Positions 25,571-35,137 of a DNA stretch of 64,000 nucleotides are shown here, piece after piece. The number at the start of each line of letters is the position of its first letter. Positions within the stretch are counted from its first letter, which is position 1. The DNA is from Bacillota bacterium (GTDB taxonomy: Bacteria; Bacillota; UBA4882; UBA8346). Where the stretch lies: assembly GCA_023401925.1 (NCBI GenBank), contig JAEXDA010000043.1, positions 1 through 64,000 on the forward strand, read 5' to 3'. Under the pieces are notes generated by a model. It did not search any database. It saw only the letters and a list, made by a program, of their open reading frames with translations, and was not told the DNA's origin. Both the position numbers and the translations under genes were made by a program.

Positions 25571-28500
25571 ATGCCAAATTTTGTTCATCTGCATGTGCAT
25601 ACCCAATATTCCTTGCTGGATGGGGCGGCTGAGATTGGCCTGCTGCTTGAAAAGGCCAAGAAGCTTGGAATGTCTTCCCTGGCCATCACCGATCATGGAG
25701 TCATGTACGGTTGTCTGAAATTTTATAAACAGGCTCTCAAGATGGGCATCAAACCGATAATCGGTTGTGAAGTCTATGTGGCGCCCCGTTCCCTCAGGGA
25801 TAAGGTTCCCAAATTGGATGAAAACCCCGCTCACCTTGTTTTATTGGCTGCCAATACGATGGGCTATCAAAATTTGCTGAAACTTGTTTCTATCGCTCAT
25901 GTGGAGGGATTTTACTATAAACCCCGCATTGATTTAGACACACTGCAAAAAAACTCGGAAGGACTGATCGCTTTAAGCGCTTGCATGTCGGGGCAAATTC
26001 CTCGTATGCTTTTGGCGGGTCAGTTTGAGGCAGCTCAAAAGCAACTACGGTGGTATCAAGAAGTTTTCGGCCCGGATCATTTCTATTTGGAATTGCAGTA
26101 CCAACAATTGGCGGAACAACGCGGTTTAAACCGCAATTTGGCCAAATTGGCCGCAGAGTGCGGTGTTCCTTTGGTGGCAACCAACGATGTTCATTACTTA
26201 AATCGTGAAGATGCAGAGGCCCACGACGTGTTGTTATGCATTCAAACTGGTAAAACCGTCGAAGACACCAACCGGATGCGCTTTTCGACCAGTGAATTTT
26301 TTTTGAAAACACCGGCTGAAATGGGAGAAATCTTTTTCGACTATCCGGAAGCGCTGGAGAACACTTTGAAGATTGCCGAGCGTTGTAACGTTCAATTGGA
26401 ACTCGGTCAATTGCATATGCCAAAATTTCAACTACCGGCGGGCATCACGCCTGAAAACCATCTTGAAACCCTTTGCCGTCAGGCGATTGTTGATAAAAAA
26501 ATCATTTGGAATGAAGAAAGGGAAGAACGATTAACTTACGAGTTGTCGATTATTAACCAAATGGGTTTTCCCGGTTATTTCCTGATTGTCCGGGATTTCG
26601 TCCATTTTGCCAAAAAAGAGGGGATCATGGTCGGACCGGGGCGCGGATCGGCAGCCGGTAGTCTGGTTGCTTATTTGCTGGGCATCACCAATCTTGATCC
26701 CAATGAACAAGGGCTTTTGTTTGAAAGATTCTTGAATCCGGAACGGATTTCCATGCCCGATATTGATATCGATTTTTGTTTCGAACGGCGCGGCGAAGTC
26801 ATTAGTTACGTACGGCAAAGATTCGGAGAAGACCGGGTGGCTCAAATTATCACTTTTGGCACCATGGCCGCCAGAGCGGCGGTCAGGGATGTCGGCCGGG
26901 TTCTGGGAATCTCCTATGGCGAAGTGGATCGGGTCGCCAAACTAATCCCCCGTGAAATCGGAATCTCCCTTGAAGACGCGATCAGCCATTCGCCTGATTT
27001 ACAAGAAATCATTCGCGGCAATCCCAAGATCACGCAATTAATAAAGATTGCCCTCAAAATTGAAGGTTTCCCAAGGCATGCTTCCACCCATGCGGCGGGA
27101 GTTGTTATTTCCGATGAGCCTTTGACCCAATTCTTACCCCTCAGCCGTTCCAATGAGGATGAAATTATTACTCAGTTTGCCATGGAGGATATTGAGAGCC
27201 TGGGTTTGTTAAAAATGGATTTCTTAGGGCTGAGGACTCTGACGGTTTTAAGGGATACTCAGGCGTTGATCGAACAAAACCGCGGGGAAAAAGTTTTCAT
27301 TGATCAAATACCATTGAACGACTCCCGAACTTACGAAGAGTTGGCCGCCGGGCATACTTTGGGAGTTTTTCAATTTGAGAGCGCCGGAATTCGCAGATTA
27401 TTGACGAGACTTCGCCCGAGAGAAATCGGGGACTTGACCGCTTTGAACGCATTATACCGGCCGGGGCCTTTGGGCAGCGGCATGGCGGAGGATTTTATCA
27501 AGGCGCGGAACGGCCAAAAGAGCATTAGTTACCTGCATCCTTTGCTGGAACCGATTTTGAAGGAAACTTACGGGGTTATCGTTTATCAAGAACAAGTCAT
27601 GAAGATCGTCAGCAGTCTGGGCGGATTTAGCCTTGGCCAGGCGGATTTGGTCCGCCGGGCGATGGGCAAGAAGAAACCCGAGGTTTTGGCGGCCATGCGG
27701 GAACAATTCATCGAGGGTGCCACCGGTAAAGGAATTTCGAAACAGACTGCAGTTGAGATTTTTGATTTATTGGAGTATTTTGCAGGGTACGGTTTTAACA
27801 AATCCCACTCGGCTGCTTATGCCCTGGTGGTTTACCAGACAGCCTATTTTAAAACCAAATTTCCCCAAGAGTATATGGCGGCTTTGCTAACCAGTGTTAT
27901 GGGCAATACTGATAAAATTGCCCTCTATATCGAGGAGTGCCGCCGGATGGGAATAGCGATTCTGCCTCCGGATGTCAACCGAAGTCAAGCTTCTTTTATC
28001 CCCGAGGGGTCAAGTATCCGTTTCGGGTTGCTTAGTATTAAGAATGTGGGAATTGGAGCCATCGAGCGGATGATTGTTGAACGTAAGTCCGGAGAATATC
28101 CGTCTTTCTTTGAATTTTGCCGCCGGGTCAATCATCAGCTTGTCAATAAAAGAGTTTTGGAGAGCTTGATCAAGGCGGGTGCTTTCCATTTTTCGGGGGT
28201 TAACCGCAACCAAATGCTTGTGGGGCTGGATAGGGTGTTGGAAAAGGTCGGCAGGCGCAACGGCTCTCAAAATCAGCTTTCTTTAATGGATAGTCTGATC
28301 ACCGAAGCCGAAAGCGGAGTCAAACTACCGCAGGTTCCGGAATTTGCCGCCCCGGAGTTATTGCGGTTTGAAAAGGAATATTTAGGTGTCTATCTAACGG
28401 GCCATCCCCTCGATGAGTGGCGGGAAAAATTCAATCAAAACGGCATCATCTCTATAGCTGAGCTGGAAGAGGAACCTGACGGCAAAGAGGTACTGCTCGG

Positions 28501-28741
28501 AGGGGTCGTTGCCGAATGGCGGGTCATGAATACCAAGGCCGGCTCGCAGATGGCCGGATGTAAACTTGAGGATTTGACCGGCACGGTTGAAGTCATTGTC
28601 TTTCCTAAACTTTATGCAACCGTCAAGGACCATTACCGGCCCGAAGGAGTGGTGGTGCTTAAAGGCAGGCTTGAACATCAGGATGAAGGGGTCAAGGTAT
28701 TGGCCTCACAGCTTCGCTGGTTAAACTCGGAGTCGGATTGA
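25571..28741 (+). CDS. dnaE: DNA polymerase III alpha subunit DnaE
   Basis: Replicative polymerase of 1056 aa. The N-terminal PHP domain (1-200) begins FVHLHVHTQYSLLDGA and keeps ITDHG. The catalytic C-family core includes GPGRGSAAGSLVAY and the Asp pair in MPDIDIDFCFERR. The fingers region contains GYGFNKSHSAAYA. An HhH region and an OB-fold (about 970-1050, TGTVEVIVFPK) close the protein. It lacks the 3'-5' exonuclease insertion of PolC. Transcribed alone, with about 300 nt of non-coding sequence upstream. Confidence 0.97.
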   Translation: MPNFVHLHVHTQYSLLDGAAEIGLLLEKAKKLGMSSLAITDHGVMYGCLKFYKQALKMGIKPIIGCEVYVAPRSLRDKVPKLDENPAHLVLLAANTMGYQNLLKLVSIAHVEGFYYKPRIDLDTLQKNSEGLIALSACMSGQIPRMLLAGQFEAAQKQLRWYQEVFGPDHFYLELQYQQLAEQRGLNRNLAKLAAECGVPLVATNDVHYLNREDAEAHDVLLCIQTGKTVEDTNRMRFSTSEFFLKTPAEMGEIFFDYPEALENTLKIAERCNVQLELGQLHMPKFQLPAGITPENHLETLCRQAIVDKKIIWNEEREERLTYELSIINQMGFPGYFLIVRDFVHFAKKEGIMVGPGRGSAAGSLVAYLLGITNLDPNEQGLLFERFLNPERISMPDIDIDFCFERRGEVISYVRQRFGEDRVAQIITFGTMAARAAVRDVGRVLGISYGEVDRVAKLIPREIGISLEDAISHSPDLQEIIRGNPKITQLIKIALKIEGFPRHASTHAAGVVISDEPLTQFLPLSRSNEDEIITQFAMEDIESLGLLKMDFLGLRTLTVLRDTQALIEQNRGEKVFIDQIPLNDSRTYEELAAGHTLGVFQFESAGIRRLLTRLRPREIGDLTALNALYRPGPLGSGMAEDFIKARNGQKSISYLHPLLEPILKETYGVIVYQEQVMKIVSSLGGFSLGQADLVRRAMGKKKPEVLAAMREQFIEGATGKGISKQTAVEIFDLLEYFAGYGFNKSHSAAYALVVYQTAYFKTKFPQEYMAALLTSVMGNTDKIALYIEECRRMGIAILPPDVNRSQASFIPEGSSIRFGLLSIKNVGIGAIERMIVERKSGEYPSFFEFCRRVNHQLVNKRVLESLIKAGAFHFSGVNRNQMLVGLDRVLEKVGRRNGSQNQLSLMDSLITEAESGVKLPQVPEFAAPELLRFEKEYLGVYLTGHPLDEWREKFNQNGIISIAELEEEPDGKEVLLGGVVAEWRVMNTKAGSQMAGCKLEDLTGTVEVIVFPKLYATVKDHYRPEGVVVLKGRLEHQDEGVKVLASQLRWLNSESD

Positions 28742-28898
28742 AATGGGAAGGTTAGGATGGTTGTTTTCTGTACAATCGAAAGCGGGAGGAATTCGTAATA
28801 TTCCGGAGAATGTTTTTATAGATAAAAGTATAGCAACGGGGGAATCATCTTATACATAATCGGACCCATATCAAATTTAAACAATAAGAGGTGTCAAA

Positions 28899-29501
28899 GT
28901 GTTTCGGAAAATCAGCTATGCTGCGATTTTTATGATGACCTTTATCCTAATGGGAGCTGTTACATATGCCGGCTACGGATATATGGCTAAATCGGATCGC
29001 TCAATCATGTCTGCGCCGGACCGGGCTGTACTCGTTTTTATGCGACGCTATTCGTTTGGCTCTTCTAATGCTTCTTCTGTCTTTGATGTATCGGAGAATG
29101 AAACCAAATTGGTTGGAATATTGTATAATAATGAGACCAAGATTATGTATGATGTGGCGCCCGGTGAACATACCTTTATGGTGGTCGGTGAATCGGCGGA
29201 TTTTTTAAAAGCCACAGTACTGGCAGGAAAAGTTTATTATTTGTTGGTTGAGCCTCGAGTGGGCTTTTGGAAAGACCGGTATTCATTCCGGCCGCTTCGC
29301 CAATCTGACCTGGCGAGTCCGGACTTTTACGATTGGGACCAACATTCGGTTTTAGTCGAAAATACCCTGCGCTCTGAAGAATGGGCGAGGAAAAATTCCC
29401 CTGATATTGAAAGAAAGCGGGCTCGCTACTGGCCCACATGGAATGCTTTGTCGCTTGAACTTCGGGAATCAATGACGTTGAAGCCGGAGGATGGACGTTA
29501 A
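28899..29501 (+). CDS. Secreted protein resembling the DUF2846 family
   Basis: A 200-aa exported protein. A GTG start follows GAGGTG; the signal peptide covers about 1-24, ending near TYA. The middle has the DUF2846-like order: a hydrophobic strand RAVLVFMRR, a short loop, then YDVAPGEHTFMVVGE and an aromatic strand GKVYYLLVEPRVG. The C-terminal third is charged. There is no lipobox Cys, although many relatives are lipoproteins. Function unknown. Ends just before a bidirectional terminator. Confidence 0.65.
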   Translation: MFRKISYAAIFMMTFILMGAVTYAGYGYMAKSDRSIMSAPDRAVLVFMRRYSFGSSNASSVFDVSENETKLVGILYNNETKIMYDVAPGEHTFMVVGESADFLKATVLAGKVYYLLVEPRVGFWKDRYSFRPLRQSDLASPDFYDWDQHSVLVENTLRSEEWARKNSPDIERKRARYWPTWNALSLELRESMTLKPEDGR

Positions 29502-29540
29502 GATAACCCCTAAATAAAGGGTTTCAGATATATTAAGAAC

Positions 29541-29570
29541 AAAAAGCCGCCTCTTGAGGCGGCTTTTTTT
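29541..29570. terminator. Bidirectional intrinsic terminator
   Basis: AAAAAGCCGCC and GGCGGCTTTTTTT around a short loop, between convergent genes. A textbook symmetric terminator. Confidence 0.9.
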
Positions 29571-29612
29571 AAAGGATGATTCGGTTGACATGATTCATGG
29601 AATAAAAAGCGC

Positions 29613-30101
29613 TTAAAAACTCACTCCAATATCACAATGAGCTATTTTAATATAACTAAAACCGGCGTCAAAATAAGGAGTAAATTTAGCATTCGGTATA
29701 AACGGCATTCTGCAGCCCAATCTTACATCAAAATCTTTGTTATAAGCAGATCTAAAGATATTTTTTCCAGATTCACTGGTAGCCGGATTATAGTCAACAT
29801 CTTTAAAAAGAGGGATACCGCCACTGATATACCACCCCTTATTATTGGCTCGATGTTTAAAGTAATAAGTCATACCGACAATAGTAGTCGTAAATGATGA
29901 GTTATATTTTTCCAGTTTATAATAATCAGCATACCATGAAAGATAGCTATTGATATTATACTCAAATTGTATGTTAACCCTGTCGTTTATTGAACCTCCT
30001 TCGATACTATAGGTATTTCTAAATGCGTTTCCAAATGTAGCGACTGTGTTGAAAAACAGCAATAGCATGGATAACAAAAGAATAGGGAAAATTTTTTTCA
30101 T
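29613..30101 (-). CDS. Small outer-membrane beta-barrel-like protein
   Basis: A 162-aa protein: signal peptide (1-26), then about eight short amphipathic strands (VNIQFEYNIN, TIVGMTYYF, GWYISGGIP, DVRLGCRMPF, FTPYFDAGFSYI). The last residues are DIGVSF, with the terminal Phe and alternating hydrophobics that serve as the BAM recognition signal in diderm bacteria. It resembles small OmpA/OmpW-type eight-strand barrels, but no specific family is assigned. This is strong sequence support for an outer membrane. Confidence 0.6.
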   Translation of the reverse strand: MKKIFPILLLSMLLLFFNTVATFGNAFRNTYSIEGGSINDRVNIQFEYNINSYLSWYADYYKLEKYNSSFTTTIVGMTYYFKHRANNKGWYISGGIPLFKDVDYNPATSESGKNIFRSAYNKDFDVRLGCRMPFIPNAKFTPYFDAGFSYIKIAHCDIGVSF

Positions 30102-30637
30102 TTTGCACCTCGGCGTGGATTCATTGTTTTTTTATCGTAAACATCAACAAAGTTATTGGGAATACCATAAAAATCCAATCAGTTATTTTAATACTATAAT
30201 AATCTGGTAAAATGTGCAAGAAATAGTTTGTATTTCAAATTAATTACGTTCTTTTGATTATACAATCAGCTTTTGCGTCTGAAAAAGGTTTGATAAAAAG
30301 TTATGAAATGAAAAAAATGTTTGGAGAAATGAAATCAGCAAAGGAAGAAATGGAATTGAGGGCCTATAGGCTTGTTGCACAGACTGCGGAGTATAACGGC
30401 AAAAGCGATGAGTGTGCAGGACGGGAAAAGGTTGGCCTAAAAAAAGGATAACGGAGACAGGATGAACGGGATTTACGGGATGAAAGGGCGGCGGGGCGTT
30501 CGCGAGAGGTAGTAAATCCGGCGGATGGGTTTTGGGCCAGTATGCTGAGTCGTTCAGTATGCTTATGCTTACGTAAATGAACAAATAATAGACCGCGTGA
30601 ATGTGACACGACCTTTTTATCGGGTTTATTTTTTTAT

Positions 30638-30730
30638 GCCCTCCTGCCCCTCCTAAGCCACGATTGCCGCAATGACGGTGTTTTTAAGCCAATGGGACAG
30701 AAGGGTGAGGGGAAGGAGAGGCAGGAGGGC
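30638..30730. repeat. Long inverted repeat
   Basis: GCCCTCCTGCCCCTCCT (30638-30654) is complementary, with one mismatch, to 30714-30730. The GC-rich arms stand in AT-rich sequence and enclose about 59 nt. Could be a miniature repeat or structured RNA. Confidence 0.55.
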
Positions 30731-31377
30731 TACGAATTATATAAAAATGAGAGCATCATTTGGATGAATCTTCGAACGGTTTTTATTTAAGGCCTTGGCC
30801 AAGGGTGGCCCAACGGTTTAAACATTTTTAAGTTAAGCATATGCTGTTAGGAGAGGTGTTCTACTTTATTCTAGTTCTTGCCCTTCATTTTTTCCAAATT
30901 TGATAAATAGCAATAAGAATACAAAGTAGCAATAACTTTTTTTGCGTTTATCCCAAATGAAGGTCTAATTAAGGTTCTTGCCATATGTTTTAACTTCTTT
31001 TTTGGAATCTATTAATATTATATATAGTATAAAAAGAAGGCACAAACCGAATCTAAGCCATTTTTTCTATAACGTTTCTAGAAAGTACAACCGATTTTTT
31101 TAACTAACTTTAGTTATCTTGGAATTTTAATTTTAAATCCAGATGCTAGGACCGTTTCTGTCCTTGACATTGATTTTTTAATATGTTTAAATAAATATTT
31201 TAGTATGGATGATTAATCATTGTTGAGTTTATAGCAATTGGAGAGTATATCTTGAAATACTTAAGTCACATTTTATACAGGATTAAAGAAACTGCGGCGT
31301 GCGTCAGGCTTAAACCCGGCAGATTGCTTTCCTGAAATATAAAAATCGTACCTTACTGTATCGATATTCCTGTGGCT

Positions 31378-31499
31378 GAAGTGCTTTTTGTATCCTAAAG
31401 GGAGCTTTTTCCGTATCAAACGAAGGAATTCGAAGCAAATAAGGAGCTTTTTCTATCTCAGAAGGAGCTTTTTGTCCTTTCGAGGTACCTTTTAGTATC
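31378..31499. repeat. Five degenerate direct repeats, core GGAGCTTTTT-TATC
   Basis: Units near 31378, 31398, 31441, 31462 and 31482, spaced 20-43 nt apart. Read on the minus strand they give a short repetitive KAP-rich frame, which I judge non-coding. Confidence 0.45.
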
Positions 31500-31543
31500 A
31501 CTAGCCAATAATTTCAGAAGCGATTGCGGTTTTAGCTTGTCTT

Positions 31544-33100
31544 TTAGTGATTTCGGACCGCTTTTTCAATCACGGCGCCTTTCTTAAGCTTTAAGACGTG
31601 CGTAATCCCTTGCGGCAGTTCATCCAGGTAATGGGTTACATAAATCAGCGTCAAGCCGGTTTTCCAGCAAAGTTGATCCAATAAGTCATTCAAATATTTA
31701 CGATTTTTCTTATCCAAACCCTGCCCCGGTTCATCGAGAACCAACAAGGACGGGTTTTTAACCAGGGCCCGGGCCAGCAAGACCAGACGTTGCTCACCCA
31801 AAGAGAGGGTGTCAAAAATCTGTCCGGCCAAAGTTTCCATATGGAATAAAGTAAGCCATTTCATGGCAGTACGGGTCTGCTCCGAAGAACATTCCTGATA
31901 AAGTCCGATAGTATCGAAAAAGCCGGAACAGACAACTTCTAAACAGCTAAAGCCTTGCACATAATACATTTGTAACTCCGGCGATACCCAGCCGATTTGA
32001 CGCTTAATATCCCAAATTGTTTCCCCGCTACCGCGTTTTTTGCCAAATAAAAAAATTTCATTGGCATAAGATTGGGGGTTATCAGCCATAATCAGACTCA
32101 GCAGTGTGGATTTACCGGCGCCGTTTTGGCCTAACACCGCCCAGCGTTCACCGGTTTTGACAGTCCAATCGATATTGGAAAGAATAGCTGTTCCGTTATA
32201 TACCACCGATGTATTTTTCATTTCCACCAAAGTTTCGGACGGGGTGGTTTCTTTGGATTGCAAATCCATAAAATTGCTTGCAGAAATAGTGATCCCCGCA
32301 AAAGCTGCCGGGGGTTCTTCCTTAAGTTCAGAAAGGTTGGCTTGAAGCACGGGTTTTTGCGTGCGAATCTGATGATCGGCAACATAAAGCAAATGAGTGA
32401 TACCTTCAGGTACTTCCGCCGGTCCTGAAGCTACGACTAGCACTTTGATTTGACCCCCAGCGATAATTTGAGTCATCACCCTTCGCAATAAGGCCCGGGA
32501 CTCGGTGTCCAATCCTCCGAAAGGATCGTCAAAAATTAAAAGCTTGGGAGCCTGCATCAGCGCCCTGGCGATTAATACTTTCCGGGCTTCGCCATTGGAG
32601 AGTTGATGGATTTTACGGTTGAGCAGATATTCAATCTCCAGTAAAGCCATAGCCTTTTCACGGCGGTGCTCGTAAACTGCTTCATCGGTTTTAAAGGGGG
32701 TCACTTCATAAGGAGAGCGGTGCTCAATACTTTTACCGGATAAGTAATCGGCCACCAGTGGGATGTCGTCCACTTCGGAACTTTGCCAGCGGGCTTGATG
32801 ATATCCACCGTAACGGTGCATTAGTTCCTGGTGCTGGCTTGGGGAAATGATCAGCACGTCACCCCGGTTGAAGAAGGGTTCGCCTTCCGTAACTGCCGGG
32901 TTAAAAAAATAACGGATTTGGCCTGTATACAAAGGAATTTGATGGCAGAGGGCCTTTGCCAGTAATGATTTGCCGGAGCCGGTGGAGCCTAAGATAGCCC
33001 AGTTTTCATTGGATTGCCATAGCCAGTTGGTATCCTTAAAAAGTAGTTGCTCATTGACATGAAGAGTGACATCTTCAAGTTTGAGAAAGGGTTGGTCCAT
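31544..33100 (-). CDS. ModF-like protein with two ABC ATPase domains
   Basis: A soluble protein with two tandem ABC domains and no TM segments, about 518 aa. Domain 1 has Walker A GSTGSGKSL, signature LSNGE and Walker B LLIFDDPFGGLD. Domain 2 has GQNGAGKST, LSLGE and LLVLDEPGQGLD. This layout matches ModF/PhrA, a dual ATPase near molybdate systems in other bacteria and of uncertain role. Domain 1 has Asp in place of the catalytic Glu, so the sites are asymmetric. The start is taken at the ATG with AAGGT upstream, 15 nt inside a longer TTG frame. No molybdate genes are nearby. Confidence 0.85.
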   Translation of the reverse strand: MDQPFLKLEDVTLHVNEQLLFKDTNWLWQSNENWAILGSTGSGKSLLAKALCHQIPLYTGQIRYFFNPAVTEGEPFFNRGDVLIISPSQHQELMHRYGGYHQARWQSSEVDDIPLVADYLSGKSIEHRSPYEVTPFKTDEAVYEHRREKAMALLEIEYLLNRKIHQLSNGEARKVLIARALMQAPKLLIFDDPFGGLDTESRALLRRVMTQIIAGGQIKVLVVASGPAEVPEGITHLLYVADHQIRTQKPVLQANLSELKEEPPAAFAGITISASNFMDLQSKETTPSETLVEMKNTSVVYNGTAILSNIDWTVKTGERWAVLGQNGAGKSTLLSLIMADNPQSYANEIFLFGKKRGSGETIWDIKRQIGWVSPELQMYYVQGFSCLEVVCSGFFDTIGLYQECSSEQTRTAMKWLTLFHMETLAGQIFDTLSLGEQRLVLLARALVKNPSLLVLDEPGQGLDKKNRKYLNDLLDQLCWKTGLTLIYVTHYLDELPQGITHVLKLKKGAVIEKAVRNH

Positions 33101-33115
33101 CTCTGTTACCTTCAA

Positions 33116-33502
33116 TTCATGGGTTGTTTAATATTCTACGGAGCTTTCGACAAGAAACGAGCGTTCCCTTCTTTTTTCGATGTCTTTCGTCTTTTCTTGG
33201 CGGGAGATTTGATCTTCTAAGGCTTCGAAGCAATTTCATAATCGGCCTGAGATTTCAGCGAATATTTTCACATTCGGCCCAATTATACCGTAACGGGCAG
33301 GAATGGATATAGAGACGGTCATACCCGAACGAAGCTGAGATATTACGAATTATTTTTCAGTGTAGGGAGGAAGCAGATTTTTTATGGGGAATTATAGTAG
33401 CATAAATTTCGAAATTGTAATACGGAAAATTATGGCTGCATGTGCCTGAAATCAATGATTTCAGCCGTTTCTTTTTTATTTACGGGAAAGGCTTCTACCG
33501 AT
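33116..33502. other. Divergent intergenic region with a dyad in the leader of the ECF genes
   Basis: Between the ModF-like gene (minus) and the ECF gene (plus). Contains CTGAAATCA-A-TGATTTCAG (33446-33464), a 9-bp dyad followed by a T-rich run (TTTCTTTTTTATTT). It could be a leader terminator or operator. A 62-codon frame at 33124 has no coding features. Confidence 0.4.
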
Positions 33503-34318
33503 TTGAAAAATTTCATTGAAAAAACCCTCCTTGATATTCAAGGAATTTTTTGTGAGCTTTTTTATTCAGAACAAACAGCGCGGCTGAAAGGATTACTTCA
33601 ATTATTCGACCCGAGGATCAAGTTGTTGTCCTTTTTGGGACTGATTATTTTCGGAAACTTTTTGCAAACCATCACCGAATTGGCTGTTTTAGCCATTTAT
33701 ATTCTTATTCTAGCTGTGTTATCAAGAATTTCATTGCTCCGGATGATATGGCGGGTGGCTGTCTTGGTTCTGGTGTTCACGGGAATAGTAACTTTGCCTT
33801 CGCTTTTTAATGTTGTCAGGCCGGGGGAACCGTTATGGCCGATTTCTCAGCAACTTTATATTACCCGGCAGGGGATGAGTGGAGCGATTTTATTGGTTAT
33901 GCGTTCGTTTTGTTCCATTTCTTTTGTTTACCTGTTAACATCGACTACCCAATGGGAGGAGCTTCTTAAATCGCTTAGGGTTTTAAAAATTCCTGCTTCG
34001 TTTATTATGACTTTGGAAATGACCCATCGTTATATTTTCTTGGGATTAGAAACCGCTTCTAATTTTTTTATAGCCCGCAAGAGCAGAAGTCTGGGGAAAA
34101 GCAGCGGTAAAGAAGGACGCCGTTTTGTAGCTCATGCTGCGGGACAGCTTTTCATTCGTACCTCCATGGCGGGCGAGTTGGTGTACCAAGCCATGCTTTC
34201 CAGGGGTTATACCGGTGAAGTTAGGAGTATCCATCGCTTTAAGCTTGGTTTACCTGATTATCTGTGGCTGATATTCAATGCCGCATTGATTTTTGGATTT
34301 TTCATCGTGTGGAAATAA
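33503..34318 (+). CDS. ECF transporter T component, CbiQ/NikQ type
   Basis: Transmembrane coupling subunit of an energy-coupling factor importer, about 271 aa. It has 5-6 hydrophobic segments and, near the C-terminus, the coupling-helix motif AMLSRGYTGEVR typical of CbiQ/EcfT. A TTG at 33503 behind GGGAAAGG is the likely start. An upstream in-frame ATG (33440) has no ribosome-binding site and lies before a hairpin. It overlaps the longest frame of the ATPase gene downstream. NikR follows in the same operon, so nickel (or cobalt) is the likely cargo. No substrate-binding CbiM/NikM or NikN gene lies in the window. Confidence 0.85.
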   Translation: MKNFIEKTLLDIQGIFCELFYSEQTARLKGLLQLFDPRIKLLSFLGLIIFGNFLQTITELAVLAIYILILAVLSRISLLRMIWRVAVLVLVFTGIVTLPSLFNVVRPGEPLWPISQQLYITRQGMSGAILLVMRSFCSISFVYLLTSTTQWEELLKSLRVLKIPASFIMTLEMTHRYIFLGLETASNFFIARKSRSLGKSSGKEGRRFVAHAAGQLFIRTSMAGELVYQAMLSRGYTGEVRSIHRFKLGLPDYLWLIFNAALIFGFFIVWK

Positions 34319-34364
34319 TTCATCATTTTACATTAAAAAAAGCGAGCGTTTAAACGGAAAACAA

Positions 34365-35099
34365 ATGGCAGAACTTATTTATAATATAAAGCAGGTCTTC
34401 TATCATTATCTTGGGTCCACGCCGGTTCTTTCCGATATTAACCTGCGGATTTTTCAAGGCCAAAAAATTGTTATCCTGGGGGCTAACGGCTGTGGCAAAT
34501 CAACGTTACTAAAAATGTTGGGCGGGTTGATTTTTCCTGATAGGGGAGAAATTGAAGCTTTCGGTCAACCCCTCCATGAAAAAAATCTGCAGGTCAATCC
34601 CTATTCGTTTCGCAAAAGAGTGGGATTGGTTTTTCAGGATTCCGATACCCAGCTGTTTTGTTCCAGCGTTTTTGATGAATTGGCCTTTGCTCCCCTCCAA
34701 TTGAATTTGGATGAAGCGGACTTGAAACAACGGGTTGACTCCGTTCTGAAAGATTTCGGCCTGGAAGATCTCAAGGAGCGTCCGCCTTATAGACTGAGCG
34801 GCGGGGAGAAGAAAAAGGTAGCCTTGGCCTCTGTTTGCATATATAATCCGGAAGTGCTGATATTGGATGAACCTACCAACAGCCTGGATCCGCGAACCAA
34901 AAAGTGGTTTGTTAATAAATTGCTGGAGTTGAACCAAAAAGGAACAACCATCATTCTTGCTACCCATGATCTGGAAATGGCTAATTGCGTAGCCGATCGA
35001 GTGATAGTTATGAACGAAAACCATGGAATTGAAATGGACGGAAAACCGGAAAAAATCTTTTCGAATGAACAATTGTTATGGAAAGTAAATTTAATATAG
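34365..35099 (+). CDS. ECF transporter ATPase, CbiO/NikO type
   Basis: ABC ATPase of about 244 aa that powers the ECF importer: Walker A GANGCGKST, Q-loop VFQDSDTQLF (the FQDxDxQ form is characteristic of CbiO/EcfA), signature LSGGEKKK, Walker B VLILDEPTNSLD and switch His in ATHDLEMA. The start at ATG 34365 gives the standard N-terminus. A longer frame begins inside the preceding gene. Ribosome-binding is weak, suggesting translational coupling to the T component. Confidence 0.92.
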   Translation: MAELIYNIKQVFYHYLGSTPVLSDINLRIFQGQKIVILGANGCGKSTLLKMLGGLIFPDRGEIEAFGQPLHEKNLQVNPYSFRKRVGLVFQDSDTQLFCSSVFDELAFAPLQLNLDEADLKQRVDSVLKDFGLEDLKERPPYRLSGGEKKKVALASVCIYNPEVLILDEPTNSLDPRTKKWFVNKLLELNQKGTTIILATHDLEMANCVADRVIVMNENHGIEMDGKPEKIFSNEQLLWKVNLI

Positions 35100-35137
35100 T
35101 ATAATAAATATACATTGATAAATGGAGGGGGTTCTCC

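Larger units (their letters stand above)
30102..31543. other. 1.4-kb AT-rich intergenic region with repeats
   Basis: No convincing gene. Short ORFs lack ribosome-binding sites and family motifs. It holds a 17-bp inverted repeat (30638-30730), a palindrome AGCATATGCT near 30838, a direct repeat CAGTATGCT near 30540-30565, and a run of degenerate GGAGCTTTTT repeats (31378-31499). The length is unusual for this gene-dense window. Confidence 0.5.

Noticed and set aside
30254..30451. 65-codon frame in the intergenic region
   Set aside because: Low-complexity Lys/Glu composition, no ribosome-binding site, no homology recognised.
31310..31501. Minus-strand frame with repeated KAP motifs
   Set aside because: Arises from the short DNA repeats; no start signal.
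33124..33312. 62-codon frame before the ECF genes
   Set aside because: No ribosome-binding site, atypical composition, sits in a divergent promoter region.
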